Positions 19,182 through 28,158 are shown, numbered from the stretch's first letter. The stretch is DNA of 64,000 nt from Pseudanabaena yagii GIHE-NHR1 (GCF_012863495.1 NZ_JAAVJL010000002.1:250501-314500), one strand, 5' to 3'. The notes: generated by a model not told the origin, from the sequence alone. Made by a program: numbers and translations.

Positions 19182-20030
19182 ATGCAGACTTTAACAATGA
19201 CTAATTCAGATTCTGTTTTTGAAGAATTGGTGGATAAGCAGCATTCAAAAAAAATGCTTATTCATTTAGCTTTAGCTGAGTCAAAGCCAAGTGTATCTCA
19301 AGTGATTCTCCAAGAAATCAGAAAAGATAATCGTTGGGTTCCTGATCTTTGTTCCAATTATCAACAGTTAGTCCAAACTGTGACTAGACAATCCTCTGAC
19401 CTAATTTTATTAGGAAAACTAGAGGATCTTAATTGGCTAGAGGTATGTCGGCGCTGTCTTAAACAGTGGCAGAACTTACCAATCATTTTGATGGTTGAGC
19501 AGATGGAGGTTAGCGATTTTTTTCGGGAATGGGCGATTGAGCGTGGTGTCCATGATGTGGTAAGTATTCACCCTCAAAATGTACATCTATTCCAAAAATC
19601 ATTAATGCGTAATGCTCTTAAAAGTATCGCCCAGTCTGCAAACAGGAGTCTACGCTCTATTCCAGCTATCCAAAAGGATGAAACTCTGACATGGGAAGCC
19701 ACGCTTGTAGCCCTAAACCGCTTGACTAAATATAGTTCTAGTTATTTAGGTCCTTTAGCGATCGGTAACTACTGGAAACTAAGTCATGCCAGCTTGGTGA
19801 CACTACACCCTTCTTTAGAATATTGGAAAGTTGATTATCAAGGTCAAATTAGTTGTCCTTTTATCTCTGAGCAAATTGCCCCGTTAACTCCTGAACAATT
19901 GCAAGATGTCCAGACATGGGTAAGAGCTTTCTTAAAGGAATGTGAACGGGTTATTATTGACTTCTCACAAATATTGCAGTCCAAAGCTTTGTCTGTGGAT
20001 GTTGCTAAGCTAATTTCCCCCATTGAATGA
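19182..20030 (+). CDS. pseudo-receiver-like protein of unknown function (slr0149-like)
   Basis: A 282-residue protein. The first part (about 25-150) has the rhythm of a response-regulator receiver: 'KKMLIHLALAESKP', 'DLILLGKLEDLNWLEVCRRC', 'NLPIILMVEQMEVSDFFREWAIERGVHDVVS'. The phospho-Asp position is not convincing ('LILLGKL'), so it would be a degenerate receiver. The C-terminal half (about 175-280) is unrecognised. It sits between the two unusual ferredoxins, 7 nt before the second, as slr0149 does in Synechocystis from what I recall. Function unknown. Confidence 0.65.
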   Translation: MQTLTMTNSDSVFEELVDKQHSKKMLIHLALAESKPSVSQVILQEIRKDNRWVPDLCSNYQQLVQTVTRQSSDLILLGKLEDLNWLEVCRRCLKQWQNLPIILMVEQMEVSDFFREWAIERGVHDVVSIHPQNVHLFQKSLMRNALKSIAQSANRSLRSIPAIQKDETLTWEATLVALNRLTKYSSSYLGPLAIGNYWKLSHASLVTLHPSLEYWKVDYQGQISCPFISEQIAPLTPEQLQDVQTWVRAFLKECERVIIDFSQILQSKALSVDVAKLISPIE

Positions 20031-20037
20031 GATTTAA

Positions 20038-20544
20038 GTGAAACAAATAAAACTACAACCATTAAATCAAGAGGTGGAGGTCTCAACAGACAGTACTTTA
20101 CTCAGTGTTTTGCTGGAACAGGAAATGAATGTGCTTCAAGCCTGTGGTGGTCAGGGGAGATGTGCAACTTGTCACATATATGTCCAGTCTGGGAAAGAGG
20201 CTCTAAGTCCGAAGAGTGAACAGGAGATATTGACTCTCAGTTTTATCACTACATCTCAAGAAAATTCGCGTTTGGCTTGTCAAGCAAGGGTTTTGCAAGA
20301 TGGTTTGGTGATTGAAGTTCCTCAAGGTATGTATATCGGCTCAATTGGGGAGTTAAAAAGCTTAATCGGAAAACGTGCTCAACAAAATCTAATTCATCCA
20401 TTAACTGGTGATGTTTTAGTTGAAGAAGGCAAGTTGATTTTGCGATCGGCTTTAGAAAAAATGGCTGAAATTGATTCCACCTTTACTACTGATTTAAGTC
20501 AAATTTTATTACCTCCCGAAAAATCGAAGGTTTTACATAAGTAA
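20038..20544 (+). CDS. 2Fe-2S ferredoxin-like protein with C-terminal extension (slr0150-like)
   Basis: A 168-residue paralogue-like partner of the 18348 ferredoxin: the ligands C36, C42, C45 and C81 stand at identical positions, and the tail again has 'IHPLTGDVLVEEGKLI'. The start is a GTG only 7 nt after the previous stop, so translation is probably coupled. Two carriers with the same spacing in one cluster suggest different partners or redox potentials. Membership of the 2Fe-2S family is certain; partner unknown. Confidence 0.87.
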   Translation: MKQIKLQPLNQEVEVSTDSTLLSVLLEQEMNVLQACGGQGRCATCHIYVQSGKEALSPKSEQEILTLSFITTSQENSRLACQARVLQDGLVIEVPQGMYIGSIGELKSLIGKRAQQNLIHPLTGDVLVEEGKLILRSALEKMAEIDSTFTTDLSQILLPPEKSKVLHK

Positions 20545-20612
20545 TCTAATTTTGGTTTTATCTAAAACGCAGGAATTAAAAATTCATATATACGCAAATG
20601 TAAGGAATTCCA

Positions 20613-21344
20613 ATGACCAAATCAAGCACTCTGTCTACTGGGGAAGCAATTCTTCCATTAACCTCTCTCTATCAAGTTTGTCATTATAGTCGGCATACTT
20701 TCTTTAAATTTGATCAGACTAAGGGGCAAATTCGAGACTGGAATCAACATCAATATGTGTTAGCCAGTGATGATTTTATTGTGTCTTTGCTGAAAGGATT
20801 AGAGCATGAAGTAGGGGAAGCCTCTGGTTGGTTGATGTATTTGATCGGTAAAGAGTGGGGAACCGATGATGCCAAAGATTTTAAGATTTGGTTTGAGAGG
20901 GACTATCATCTCAGTATTAATAAATCGAGTCTCAAATTTGCCTTAGAAACATGGTGGTGGCCATTAACTGCTCAGGGGTGGGGAAAGTGGAATGTCGATC
21001 TCAGTTCTATTCGAGAAGGCTTTATTTTTATTGATCTCTTTGATTCGGCTGTAGCTAAGTCGATGGGGAATATTGGTAAGCCCGTATGTTTCCTCTATGC
21101 AGGGTTATTAGCAGGTTTCTTTTCCGTGATGCTAAATCGTGGATTGAGTAGTACTGAAATTCAATGCTATTCCATGGGCAATGATTTTTGTCGATTTTTG
21201 ATTGGTTCTGAGACTCGGATTAAGGCTGCTGAGTTTTGGTTAAGTTCTGGGGCTACCGCTAAAGAGATTGAACAAAGGTTATTGGATCAGGATCTCTCTA
21301 GTGCCAATGGAACAAGCCAAGCTATGGAGACAGGAGGCATTTAA
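20613..21344 (+). CDS. V4R-domain protein (slr0144-like)
   Basis: A 243-residue protein with a C-terminal V4R (4-vinyl-reductase) domain, a small-molecule-binding fold found in BchJ and in several cyanobacterial proteins. Typical end of the domain: 'GKPVCFLYAGLLAGFFSVML', 'SSTEIQCYSMGNDFCRFLI'. The first half has many Trp ('LETWWWPLTAQGWGKWNVD'). An AAGGA sits before the ATG at 20613. Members of the corresponding Synechocystis operon (slr0144-slr0152) affect photosystem II assembly. A tetrapyrrole ligand is suspected for the domain but not proven. Confidence 0.82.
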   Translation: MTKSSTLSTGEAILPLTSLYQVCHYSRHTFFKFDQTKGQIRDWNQHQYVLASDDFIVSLLKGLEHEVGEASGWLMYLIGKEWGTDDAKDFKIWFERDYHLSINKSSLKFALETWWWPLTAQGWGKWNVDLSSIREGFIFIDLFDSAVAKSMGNIGKPVCFLYAGLLAGFFSVMLNRGLSSTEIQCYSMGNDFCRFLIGSETRIKAAEFWLSSGATAKEIEQRLLDQDLSSANGTSQAMETGGI

Positions 21345-21345
21345 G

Positions 21346-21726
21346 ATGAGAAAACGGAATCGCGCTAATATTTTTAGGGCTTTACTACATCGCTTGGGCA
21401 AGTTATGGCGATCAGTTTCGCAATCATTTAGTAACTTGTTTGCCCCTGCGCGATCGCCATCTAAGAGATCACGATCACAAAATGCTGAGCAAGAAATTTA
21501 TGAGCCATCTCCTCTAAGTAGTAACGGTCGTAACGCAGTGATCGCCATTCCGCGTCCATCGCCTTTTTTACTAGGCTTGGATGATTTGACAGATTTGGAG
21601 TTTTTAACTACTAAGGAGTTTCTTCAGCAAATTGAGTGGAATGCAGAAAGTCAAGAGGATTTGCTTGTTAAGGAAGAAGACATGACTTTGTTAGAGGATT
21701 TACTTGTAAATTTCCCTGAGTCCTAA
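21346..21726 (+). CDS. small protein, basic head and acidic tail (slr0145-like)
   Basis: A 126-residue protein with a strongly basic first 55 residues ('MRKRNRANIFRALLHRLGKLWR', 'SPSKRSRSQ') and an acidic tail ('DDLTDLEFL', 'EEDMTLLEDLLVNFPES'). The ATG at 21346 is preceded by AGGAGG at 21332-21337 and follows the V4R stop by one base, so this start is well supported. I do not recognise a domain. The charge split suggests binding to a membrane or nucleic-acid surface, but that is inference. Confidence 0.7.
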   Translation: MRKRNRANIFRALLHRLGKLWRSVSQSFSNLFAPARSPSKRSRSQNAEQEIYEPSPLSSNGRNAVIAIPRPSPFLLGLDDLTDLEFLTTKEFLQQIEWNAESQEDLLVKEEDMTLLEDLLVNFPES

Positions 21727-21837
21727 TTTTCCTAAATTAAAAGCTGCTTACACTTTCAAATAGCTGATTAAACAGCTGAAACAACCCCATTCATCATTTT
21801 TAATTACTTTATTAATTACAAATTTAATCTCAAACCC

Positions 21838-22308
21838 ATGCTTACTTTATTAGAAGATGTCTTAGATCGTGCCGATGGCTCATACATTACGCCTGAGGAT
21901 TTACGCACTTTAGATCGAGCGATCGCTTCTTGGCAGCAGCGTCGTCAAACCTACGATTTAGTTCAACTTAAGGAAAATACCATTCTGGCGCAGGTGATGC
22001 AGCAGATCCAAGCTACAGCTCCCGATGTCTCTGCAAAGGTGAATTTCGACGGAGGCAATAAGTGCAATCGCGATATGGCTTTGGTACTGCGCTACTGTGC
22101 TACTGCCATGTTGTTACAAGATGAGGAACTCCTCAAGGATCGCCTGCTGTATTGGATGCAGAACATTATGGTGGCACTCAAAAATCAAAGGGTGAATGAT
22201 TTTGTTTATCGCTCTTTACAAAAATCGGTGCAAGAGCATCTTCCTCCAGAAAATGCAGATTTACTATTGCCCTACATTGCGATCGCTCACCAATGGTTAA
22301 GCCAATGA
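21838..22308 (+). CDS. phycobiliprotein-like protein with retained chromophore cysteine (slr0146-like)
   Basis: A 156-residue protein with the helical core of phycobiliproteins. Residues 76-115 align without gaps to phycocyanin beta: 'C-RDM---LRY---A----D--LL-DR-L--------AL'. C76 falls on the thioether cysteine that binds phycocyanobilin, and R78 and D79 are the residues that hold the bilin. The chain is shorter than the 160-172 residues of antenna subunits, and the N-terminal part is divergent. It is cotranscribed with V4R genes and overlaps the next gene by ATGA. Whether it binds a bilin is not known to me. Confidence 0.75.
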   Translation: MLTLLEDVLDRADGSYITPEDLRTLDRAIASWQQRRQTYDLVQLKENTILAQVMQQIQATAPDVSAKVNFDGGNKCNRDMALVLRYCATAMLLQDEELLKDRLLYWMQNIMVALKNQRVNDFVYRSLQKSVQEHLPPENADLLLPYIAIAHQWLSQ

Positions 22309-23012
22309 CGAACACTTCAATTCCCGGAAACTACTTCTCGCCTCGCTTTTATGTCAAGTCTGATCCTGCGACAGGTTTGTTGTCAACTCGCCAAGGCGAT
22401 CGCTTAGTTGCTGTACCTGATTTTCTCTTGCGGAGTATCCATCGCGCTTTACAGTCTGAGGCAGGACAGGCAGGAACCTTGGCACTCTACACCTTTGGCT
22501 TTAGTTGGGGTGGCTCTTTTTACGATCATATTCGTGGTGAAATCGAGTCCTATAGAGGCACAACGATTATGGCAACTAACGCGGTTGAGTTCTTTGCGAC
22601 AATGCGCCAACTCTGGACAGTGCATGGCATGGGGAATTTGACTTTGGACTTTAGCCATCGGCAACATGGTCTGATCGTAGTTACCACCGAAAATTCAGTG
22701 TTGACGATAGGTAGCGAAATTGGTTTGAAGTCGGGTAATTTACCTTGGCATCATCTGCAAGCAGGATTTATTGCCGCATGGTTTTCTCGATGGGCTGGCA
22801 AAGATATTCGGGCTTGTGCGACGGATTGGTCAGATCCTCCTGAAATAAGTTCTACTGCGGCTTTAGATAGCTCTAATTCAGATAGCTCTAGTAAGGAAAA
22901 TTACACGCGCTTTATCGTAGGAGTAACCAACAAAATTCAACAGGTAGAGCCTTGGGTGAAGCAAGGATTGCGAACCACAGAAATTTTGGAAAAATTGACA
23001 GCTAATTCATAA
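22305..23012 (+). CDS. V4R-domain protein (slr0147-like)
   Basis: A 235-residue protein, the second V4R-type member of the cluster: 'LYTFGFSWGGSFYDHI', 'MRQLWTVHGMGNLTLDFSHR', 'LQAGFIAAWFSRWAGKDIRACATDW'. I place the start at the ATG at 22305, whose ATGA overlaps the stop of the phycobiliprotein-like gene; this arrangement indicates tight coupling. A Ser-rich linker follows (about residues 186-202), then a short helical tail. It is the last gene of the cluster and ends in a bidirectional terminator. Confidence 0.82.
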   Translation: MTNTSIPGNYFSPRFYVKSDPATGLLSTRQGDRLVAVPDFLLRSIHRALQSEAGQAGTLALYTFGFSWGGSFYDHIRGEIESYRGTTIMATNAVEFFATMRQLWTVHGMGNLTLDFSHRQHGLIVVTTENSVLTIGSEIGLKSGNLPWHHLQAGFIAAWFSRWAGKDIRACATDWSDPPEISSTAALDSSNSDSSSKENYTRFIVGVTNKIQQVEPWVKQGLRTTEILEKLTANS

Positions 23013-23042
23013 ATAAGAGGTGGGGAATGCCCACCTCTTATT
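23012..23042. terminator. bidirectional terminator between V4R gene and kptA
   Basis: AATAAGAGGTGGG pairs with CCCACCTCTTATT around GAATG. The stem contains the end of both converging stop codons (23010-23012 and 23038-23040). Confidence 0.85.
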
Positions 23043-23577
23043 GTAAATATTTAGGTGGAACGCGAGCGACTAGCCACACCTGATTAGCTGAGCAATAAAA
23101 AATATAGCCATCTTTAAACATTGCCGCCGCATTTACCTCAAATACCACAGGTTTACCATGTCGCTGTCCCACCGTTTTTGCCGTAGCCAGATCGCTTGAT
23201 AAATGCACATGATGACGAGACATTTTCTGCAAACCTAAGTTACGAATAGATTCCACATTCTTTTCCGCAGTCCCGTGATACAGCAAATCTGGTGGTTGCC
23301 TTGGCTCTAGTTGTAAATCCACTTCCACGCTATGCCCTTGATTTGCCCGAATCAAAGTTTTAGTCAGATCAAAGGAAAAGCGTTGCTTAGCATTGGTAGC
23401 AACAACTTCATCCAGTTCCTCTCGACTAATTACAAAGTTATGCTTAGCACTTGCTACTAGCAAATCATCAACTTGCACCCATCCGCCAATACCTAGGCTC
23501 AAGCCCAATTGCTCTGGCTCATGGCGTAGATATTTGCTGAGAAATTTACTGATTGAGGTATTACGTGACTTGTCCAT
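23038..23577 (-). CDS. kptA: RNA 2'-phosphotransferase, Tpt1/KptA family
   Basis: A 179-residue NAD-dependent enzyme family that removes an internal 2'-phosphate from spliced RNA, making ADP-ribose cyclic phosphate. Family blocks: 'SKFLSKYLRHEPEQLGLSL', 'GGWVQVDDLL', 'LYHGTAEKNVESI' and 'MSRHHVHLS'. The conserved Arg-His pairs are present. I start at the ATG at 23577, because the extra 17 residues upstream are not family-like. The natural substrate in bacteria is unclear, as they lack the matching tRNA splicing. Confidence 0.92.
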   Translation of the reverse strand: MDKSRNTSISKFLSKYLRHEPEQLGLSLGIGGWVQVDDLLVASAKHNFVISREELDEVVATNAKQRFSFDLTKTLIRANQGHSVEVDLQLEPRQPPDLLYHGTAEKNVESIRNLGLQKMSRHHVHLSSDLATAKTVGQRHGKPVVFEVNAAAMFKDGYIFYCSANQVWLVARVPPKYLQ

Positions 23578-23712
23578 GATGTCCTGCCATAGAGTTTTTA
23601 TTTTGCCCAAGGCAAAATGAAAACTCATAACTCCTACTGAGCTTGATTTTTTGTTTTCAAGTGAAGTCTGTACTCATTTAAAAACCACTATAAATAATAT
23701 AGCGAGTTGCAA

Positions 23713-23749
23713 AGGGTTATTTCCCTGCCTTTGACAGGGAAATAACCCT
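23713..23749. repeat. CTTTG-apex hairpin, copy 1
   Basis: AGGGTTATTTCCCTG pairs with its reverse complement around CCTTTGA. With the preceding TAGCGAGTTGC and the following CTCTGCATC, it resembles 35714-35744 and 53454-53488. It lies in the gap between kptA and larE, which are divergent. Confidence 0.7.
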
Positions 23750-23808
23750 CTGCATCGCGTTCAAAAAGCAGATGCCAAAATATTAAACAACAAGTATCAA
23801 GAGTTTTT

Positions 23809-24639
23809 ATGTTAAATGCCGCATTGTCCGACAAGCTCGATCGCTTACGTCACATTTTTAATGAAGCCGCCGAAGTCCTTGTTGCTTACTCTGGCGGCAT
23901 CGATAGTACCCTTGTTGCCAAAGTTGCCTTTGATGTTTTAGGCGATCGCGCCCTTGCCATTACCGCGAATTCACCGTCTTTGCTACCTGCCGATCTTACT
24001 GCCGCTAAGGTTCAAGCGGAATTTATTGGCATCAAACATCAAATCGTCCAAACCGAAGAGATGAATAACCCCAATTACACCTCTAATCCGATTAATCGCT
24101 GCTATTTCTGCAAAAGTGAACTCCATGATACGCTCAAACCTCTTGCCAAAACGATGGGTTATGGCTATGTCGTCGATGGCTTAAATGCAGATGATTTGCA
24201 GGATTATCGTCCAGGGATTCAGGCTGCAAAGGAACGTGGCGTGCGATCGCTGCTGGCGGAAGTGGGCATTAGTAAAATGGAAGTACGCATGTTATCGCAA
24301 TATTTGGGAATGCCTTGGTGGGATAAGCCCTCACAGCCCTGCTTAAGTTCGCGATTTCCCTATGGCGAAGAGATTACAATTGAGAAATTACGGCGCGTTG
24401 GCAATGCAGAACAGTATTTACGCGATCGCGGATGGAAAGGAGATATTAGGGTGCGATCGATGGGAGATACTGCCAAAATCGAAGTGCCAAGCGATCGCTT
24501 GAGTGAATTTATCAACATTATCGATATGTCCCAACTCACCCAAGCTTTTCGTGACTATGGCTTTAGCTCGATCACTCTAGATTTAGAGGGCTTTCGTAGT
24601 GGCAAGCTCAATGATGCGATCGCGCAGTTAAAGAACTAA
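23809..24639 (+). CDS. larE: ATP-dependent sacrificial sulfur transferase
   Basis: A 276-residue PP-loop protein of the LarE family, which supplies sulfur for the nickel-pincer nucleotide cofactor. The PP-loop SGGIDST is at residues 28-34, 'NRCYFCKSELH' at about 97-106, and C178 in 'QPCLSSRFPYG' matches the cysteine that gives up its sulfur in characterised LarE. larB and larC are not nearby. Nickel use fits the urease and ECF transporter in the window, though the link is only circumstantial. Start at ATG 23809. Confidence 0.92.
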   Translation: MLNAALSDKLDRLRHIFNEAAEVLVAYSGGIDSTLVAKVAFDVLGDRALAITANSPSLLPADLTAAKVQAEFIGIKHQIVQTEEMNNPNYTSNPINRCYFCKSELHDTLKPLAKTMGYGYVVDGLNADDLQDYRPGIQAAKERGVRSLLAEVGISKMEVRMLSQYLGMPWWDKPSQPCLSSRFPYGEEITIEKLRRVGNAEQYLRDRGWKGDIRVRSMGDTAKIEVPSDRLSEFINIIDMSQLTQAFRDYGFSSITLDLEGFRSGKLNDAIAQLKN

Positions 24640-24678
24640 GGCTCTTGCGGATAAAAAATGTCCCACCAAAGTTATCTA

Positions 24679-24722
24679 GCTTCGACTTCGCTCAGCTAAC
24701 GTTGGCTGAGCGAAGTCGAAGC
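24679..24722. repeat. TTCGACTTCGCTCAG-type inverted repeat, copy 1
   Basis: GCTTCGACTTCGCTCAGC and its exact reverse complement flank TAACGTTG. The same arm sequence occurs at 32203-32251, and a variant forms the loop at 29451-29464. Confidence 0.8.
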
Positions 24723-24764
24723 CACAGGTACTTTAATTAATAGCAAGTCTCTAAACCTATACAA

Positions 24765-24803
24765 AAACAAGAGGTGAAGCACTTAGTGCTTCACCTCTTG
24801 TTT
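24765..24803. repeat. 18-bp hairpin, CAC-TTA-GTG apex
   Basis: AAACAAGAGGTGAAGCAC pairs with GTGCTTCACCTCTTGTTT around TTA. It lies between larE and ndhD and could end the larE transcript. Confidence 0.75.
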
Positions 24804-24904
24804 AGACTACTTGATGGTAGGTATCGAAAAGAATCATGCTTAAAACTTTGTAAAGTTTAGTACAATACTTAACATTCCCTTGGTAAGTATTTATTCTCAT
24901 TGAC

Positions 24905-26608
24905 ATGACATTAGACCAATTTCCTTGGCTTACCGCGATTGTCCTGCTCCCCCTCATAGCTTCCTTACTAATCCCCATATTGCCAGACAAAGAAGGCAAA
25001 ACTGTGCGTTGGTATGCATTAGGTGTAGGCATCGCTGACTTTATTTTGATGTGCTATGCCTTCTGGAAAAACTATGATCCGAGCAGTGCAACCTTCCAGC
25101 TCGCGGAAAAGTACACATGGATACCCCAGTTAGGTCTCAGTTGGGCGGTCTCGGTCGATGGCATCTCTGCACCCTTAGTACTACTTGCAGGACTTGTTAC
25201 TACGCTATCAATCTTTGCTGCGTGGCAAGTTAATATCAAACCCCGCTTGTTCTACTTCCTCATGTTGGTGCTGTATTCTGCACAGATCGGCGTATTTGTT
25301 GCCCAAGATCTCCTGATGTTTTTCATCATGTGGGAAGTAGAACTAATTCCTGTGTATTTGCTCGTTTCCATCTGGGGCGGTCAAAAGCGCCAGTATGCAG
25401 CCACAAAGTTTTTGCTTTACACCGCCGCCGCTTCCATTTTTATCTTGGTGGCAGGTTTAGCAATGGCTCTCTATGGCAATAACCTCACCTTTGATATGGC
25501 AGAGCTATCACTCAAAGAATTTCCTCTGTTCCTAGAGCTTCCCCTCTATGCAGGTTTGTTAATTGCTTTTGGTGTGAAACTCGCAATTTTCCCTCTCCAT
25601 ACTTGGTTGCCCGACGCTCATGGCGAAGCATCTTCACCTGTGTCAATGATTTTGGCTGGTGTCCTGCTAAAAATGGGTGGATATGGTCTGATTCGTCTAA
25701 ATATGGGATTACTTGAACATGCTCATGTTTACTTCGCGCCCGTATTAGCGATGTTAGGCGTAGTCAATATTGTTTACGGGGCAGTGAATTCCTTCGCTCA
25801 AACCAATATGAAGCGCCGCCTTGCGTTCTCCTCAGTTTCGCACATGGGCTTTGTCCTGATTGGCATTGCATCTTTCACTGACTTGGGAATCAGTGGAGCA
25901 ATGTTGCAAATGCTTTCCCATGGACTGATTGCCTCGGTCTTGTTCTTCCTTGCTGGTGTTACCTACGATCGCACCCACACAATGTTATTGAACGAGATGG
26001 GTTACATCGGTAAGGTCATGCCTAAGGTATTCGCTCTCTTTACGGTTGGCGCATTGGCATCTTTGGCTCTGCCTGGAATGAGTGGTTTTGCTAGTGAAAT
26101 TGCTGTATTTGTGGGCATGACCTCCAGCGATGTCTATAGCTCTACATTCCGCACAGTCACGGTATTCCTTGCCGCAGTGGGCGTAATTCTCACTCCGATT
26201 TATTTGCTCTCCATGTTGCGTCAGATTTTCTACGCCTGTGAGGGTAATCCTACATGTGATATCAATCCTTCCTGTGATATCTCAGACATTAGTCTTAGAT
26301 CACAAGGCAACCAAGAAGTGGTTTGTTTCGGTACAAGTTGTGCCTTACCTAGTGAATCTGACTTTAGTGATGCCAGACCTCGTGAAGTATTTATTGCGGT
26401 TTGCTTCTTAGTACCAATTATTGCGATCGGTGCTTATCCCAAGATGGCAACCAATATTTACGATACGACCACGGTGATGATTAACTCGCAAATGCGTCAA
26501 GCCCATGCTGATATATCATCGCTGAAAAAGTCTCCCATCTTAGCTCAGCCATCTTCTTTTCCTACACTTTCAGAAGCTAAAGCTAGTTCAGTTGTAGCGA
26601 ATAAATAA
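24905..26608 (+). CDS. ndhD: NAD(P)H-quinone oxidoreductase subunit 4
   Basis: A proton-pumping, antiporter-like membrane subunit of cyanobacterial NDH-1. The 567 residues form about 14 membrane segments, with the antiporter core '[20 protein letters not shown]', '[18 protein letters not shown]' and '[11 protein letters not shown]'. The C-terminal loop has '[12 protein letters not shown]' and 'ARPREVF', usual in NdhD1/D2. It stands alone, without ndhF next to it. Which NDH-1 form it belongs to I cannot say from the sequence alone, although it looks closer to the respiratory NdhD1/D2 group. Confidence 0.95.
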   Translation: MTLDQFPWLTAIVLLPLIASLLIPILPDKEGKTVRWYALGVGIADFILMCYAFWKNYDPSSATFQLAEKYTWIPQLGLSWAVSVDGISAPLVLLAGLVTTLSIFAAWQVNIKPRLFYFLMLVLYSAQIGVFVAQDLLMFFIMWEVELIPVYLLVSIWGGQKRQYAATKFLLYTAAASIFILVAGLAMALYGNNLTFDMAELSLKEFPLFLELPLYAGLLIAFGVKLAIFPLHTWLPDAHGEASSPVSMILAGVLLKMGGYGLIRLNMGLLEHAHVYFAPVLAMLGVVNIVYGAVNSFAQTNMKRRLAFSSVSHMGFVLIGIASFTDLGISGAMLQMLSHGLIASVLFFLAGVTYDRTHTMLLNEMGYIGKVMPKVFALFTVGALASLALPGMSGFASEIAVFVGMTSSDVYSSTFRTVTVFLAAVGVILTPIYLLSMLRQIFYACEGNPTCDINPSCDISDISLRSQGNQEVVCFGTSCALPSESDFSDARPREVFIAVCFLVPIIAIGAYPKMATNIYDTTTVMINSQMRQAHADISSLKKSPILAQPSSFPTLSEAKASSVVANK

Positions 26609-26616
26609 TAGATAAA

Positions 26617-26684
26617 GAAAAGATTCGCAATGCGAGTCTTTTCTGGGTGTTGATCCAAAAAGACTCGCGTTGCGAGTCTTTTTT
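26617..26684. terminator. two successive hairpins with the same stem, apices GC-AAT-GC and GC-GTT-GC
   Basis: 26617-26645 (14-bp stem with one wobble) and 26658-26684 (perfect 12-bp stem ending in a T run). Both contain AAGA(C/T)TCGC and its complement, so they look like a duplicated terminator. They separate converging ndhD and the TauE-like gene. Confidence 0.85.
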
Positions 26685-26697
26685 GTCTTTTTTGATT

Positions 26698-27492
26698 TTA
26701 TGCAGAGTGGATTAACTTCCAGCTAACTGTTAGTAAAATTACGAAAATGAGATAACGCAAAGCTCTTTGAGGTGCTAACTTGCAGAGTTTAGACCCTAGA
26801 AGCACTCCAGGCACAGAACCAATCCAAATAGGAATCACGATATGCCAATCTACCGTACCAAGGCTGAGATGTCCCAATGAGGTAAAACCTAGCAAAATGG
26901 CGGCTTGAGTAATATCAGTGCCAACTAATTTGCGAGAATCTAATCTAAAGAAAGTCATCAGTACCAAAGCAAAGAGTGATCCAGAGGAAACACTGGTTAG
27001 CCCAACCATGCAACCAAGTATAAATCCTGTTAGGACTGCTTTGATCTTGCCGTTAGTTGTATTTAGATCAAAGGTGGGAAAGGACAGAAGAGATACATTT
27101 GGGGCAAAAGTGGCGAGAGATAATTGGCCTAAACCCGCGATCGTCACTAATAAAATCATTGTGCCGATGGAAGGTAATAGAAATGAGTCTAAACTCCATC
27201 CGTGAGATTGCATGATATGGAGAATGACAACTCCCAATAATGCTCCGGGGACACTGCCAAAGGCTAACCATTTCACTACTTGAAAATCGAGGGTTTCCTG
27301 TCGCCAATGGCTAATACTGGCGATCGCTTTCATCATTGTGGCGGCGACAATATCCGAGCCAACAGCGATCGCTGTGGGGACGTTGAACACAAAGATCAGC
27401 ATTGGTGTGATTAAGGAAGCACCACCTATTCCCGTCAATCCAACGACCGTGCCAACAATAAAACTAAATCCTGTGAGTAAAAAGTAATTCAT
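26698..27492 (-). CDS. TauE/SafE-family permease
   Basis: A 264-residue membrane protein with about eight helices and the family's 'VGLTGIGGASLITPML' repeat in each half ('GLTSVSSGSLFALVLM' in the second). These proteins export sulfite, sulfoacetate or other anions. I start at the ATG at 27492, since the frame from 27534 adds only a Lys-rich, AT-rich leader. Substrate unknown. Confidence 0.88.
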   Translation of the reverse strand: MNYFLLTGFSFIVGTVVGLTGIGGASLITPMLIFVFNVPTAIAVGSDIVAATMMKAIASISHWRQETLDFQVVKWLAFGSVPGALLGVVILHIMQSHGWSLDSFLLPSIGTMILLVTIAGLGQLSLATFAPNVSLLSFPTFDLNTTNGKIKAVLTGFILGCMVGLTSVSSGSLFALVLMTFFRLDSRKLVGTDITQAAILLGFTSLGHLSLGTVDWHIVIPIWIGSVPGVLLGSKLCKLAPQRALRYLIFVILLTVSWKLIHSA

Positions 27493-27550
27493 ATATAAGT
27501 TTTTTATAAAAAATTTTTTTAATATTTTTAACATCTAAAAATTGAAAGAT

Positions 27551-28057
27551 TTAGCTTTGGGGATTGAGGAACGCCAAGCTGAATTGTTCATTAATCGGTA
27601 AAATCGCGCTGAGATCGATAATGTGAAAATAAACTAACGCCACAATAACAAAGGTGTAAGCGGTCGAAGTCATTACCCCCGTCCATAACTCTTGCTTTAA
27701 ACTACGCTTCTTCGCCGTACTTTTTTGGAGGATATCCGTTGCTCCCATCTGCATGAGGACAATCCCGATGAGATTTGATAACCAATAGCCCACGATCGCC
27801 GCTTGGAAGAACCATTCAGAACGCCAAAGACTAACTACATAACCAAATCCGTAGGCAATCGGCAGATTAATAATCAAGTCATTCCACCAGCAAAGTGGTG
27901 ACAGCAAATAACCAACTGTCAGCAAAAAGCCACCCTTAATTTTCTGTAGGATATTTTGCTTCTGACTAGTTGAAGTAAGGGTTTGTGCTGCTTCTGGGGC
28001 TGAAGCGATCGCTTGGCTGGTCGAATTAGAAGTTTCTGAGTTTTTCAAGCAGGTCAT
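27551..28057 (-). CDS. membrane protein of unknown function
   Basis: A 168-residue protein with a Thr/Ser/Gln-rich cytoplasmic head (residues 1-40) and about three membrane segments: 'GGFLLTVGYLLSPLCWWND', 'FFQAAIVGYWLSNLIGIVLM', 'WTGVMTSTAYTFVIVALVYF'. I do not recognise the family. It is codirectional with the TauE-like gene, 58 nt away, so the two may share a transcript. Confidence 0.6.
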   Translation of the reverse strand: MTCLKNSETSNSTSQAIASAPEAAQTLTSTSQKQNILQKIKGGFLLTVGYLLSPLCWWNDLIINLPIAYGFGYVVSLWRSEWFFQAAIVGYWLSNLIGIVLMQMGATDILQKSTAKKRSLKQELWTGVMTSTAYTFVIVALVYFHIIDLSAILPINEQFSLAFLNPQS

Positions 28058-28158
28058 AAATCTACGGCATTATCATGCATTTACCGTATTTTAGGGTAAT
28101 TCTGTCCAGTTGTCGCGTCAAATGACCGATTAATCATAAAGTTTAGTAATGTCCTATT

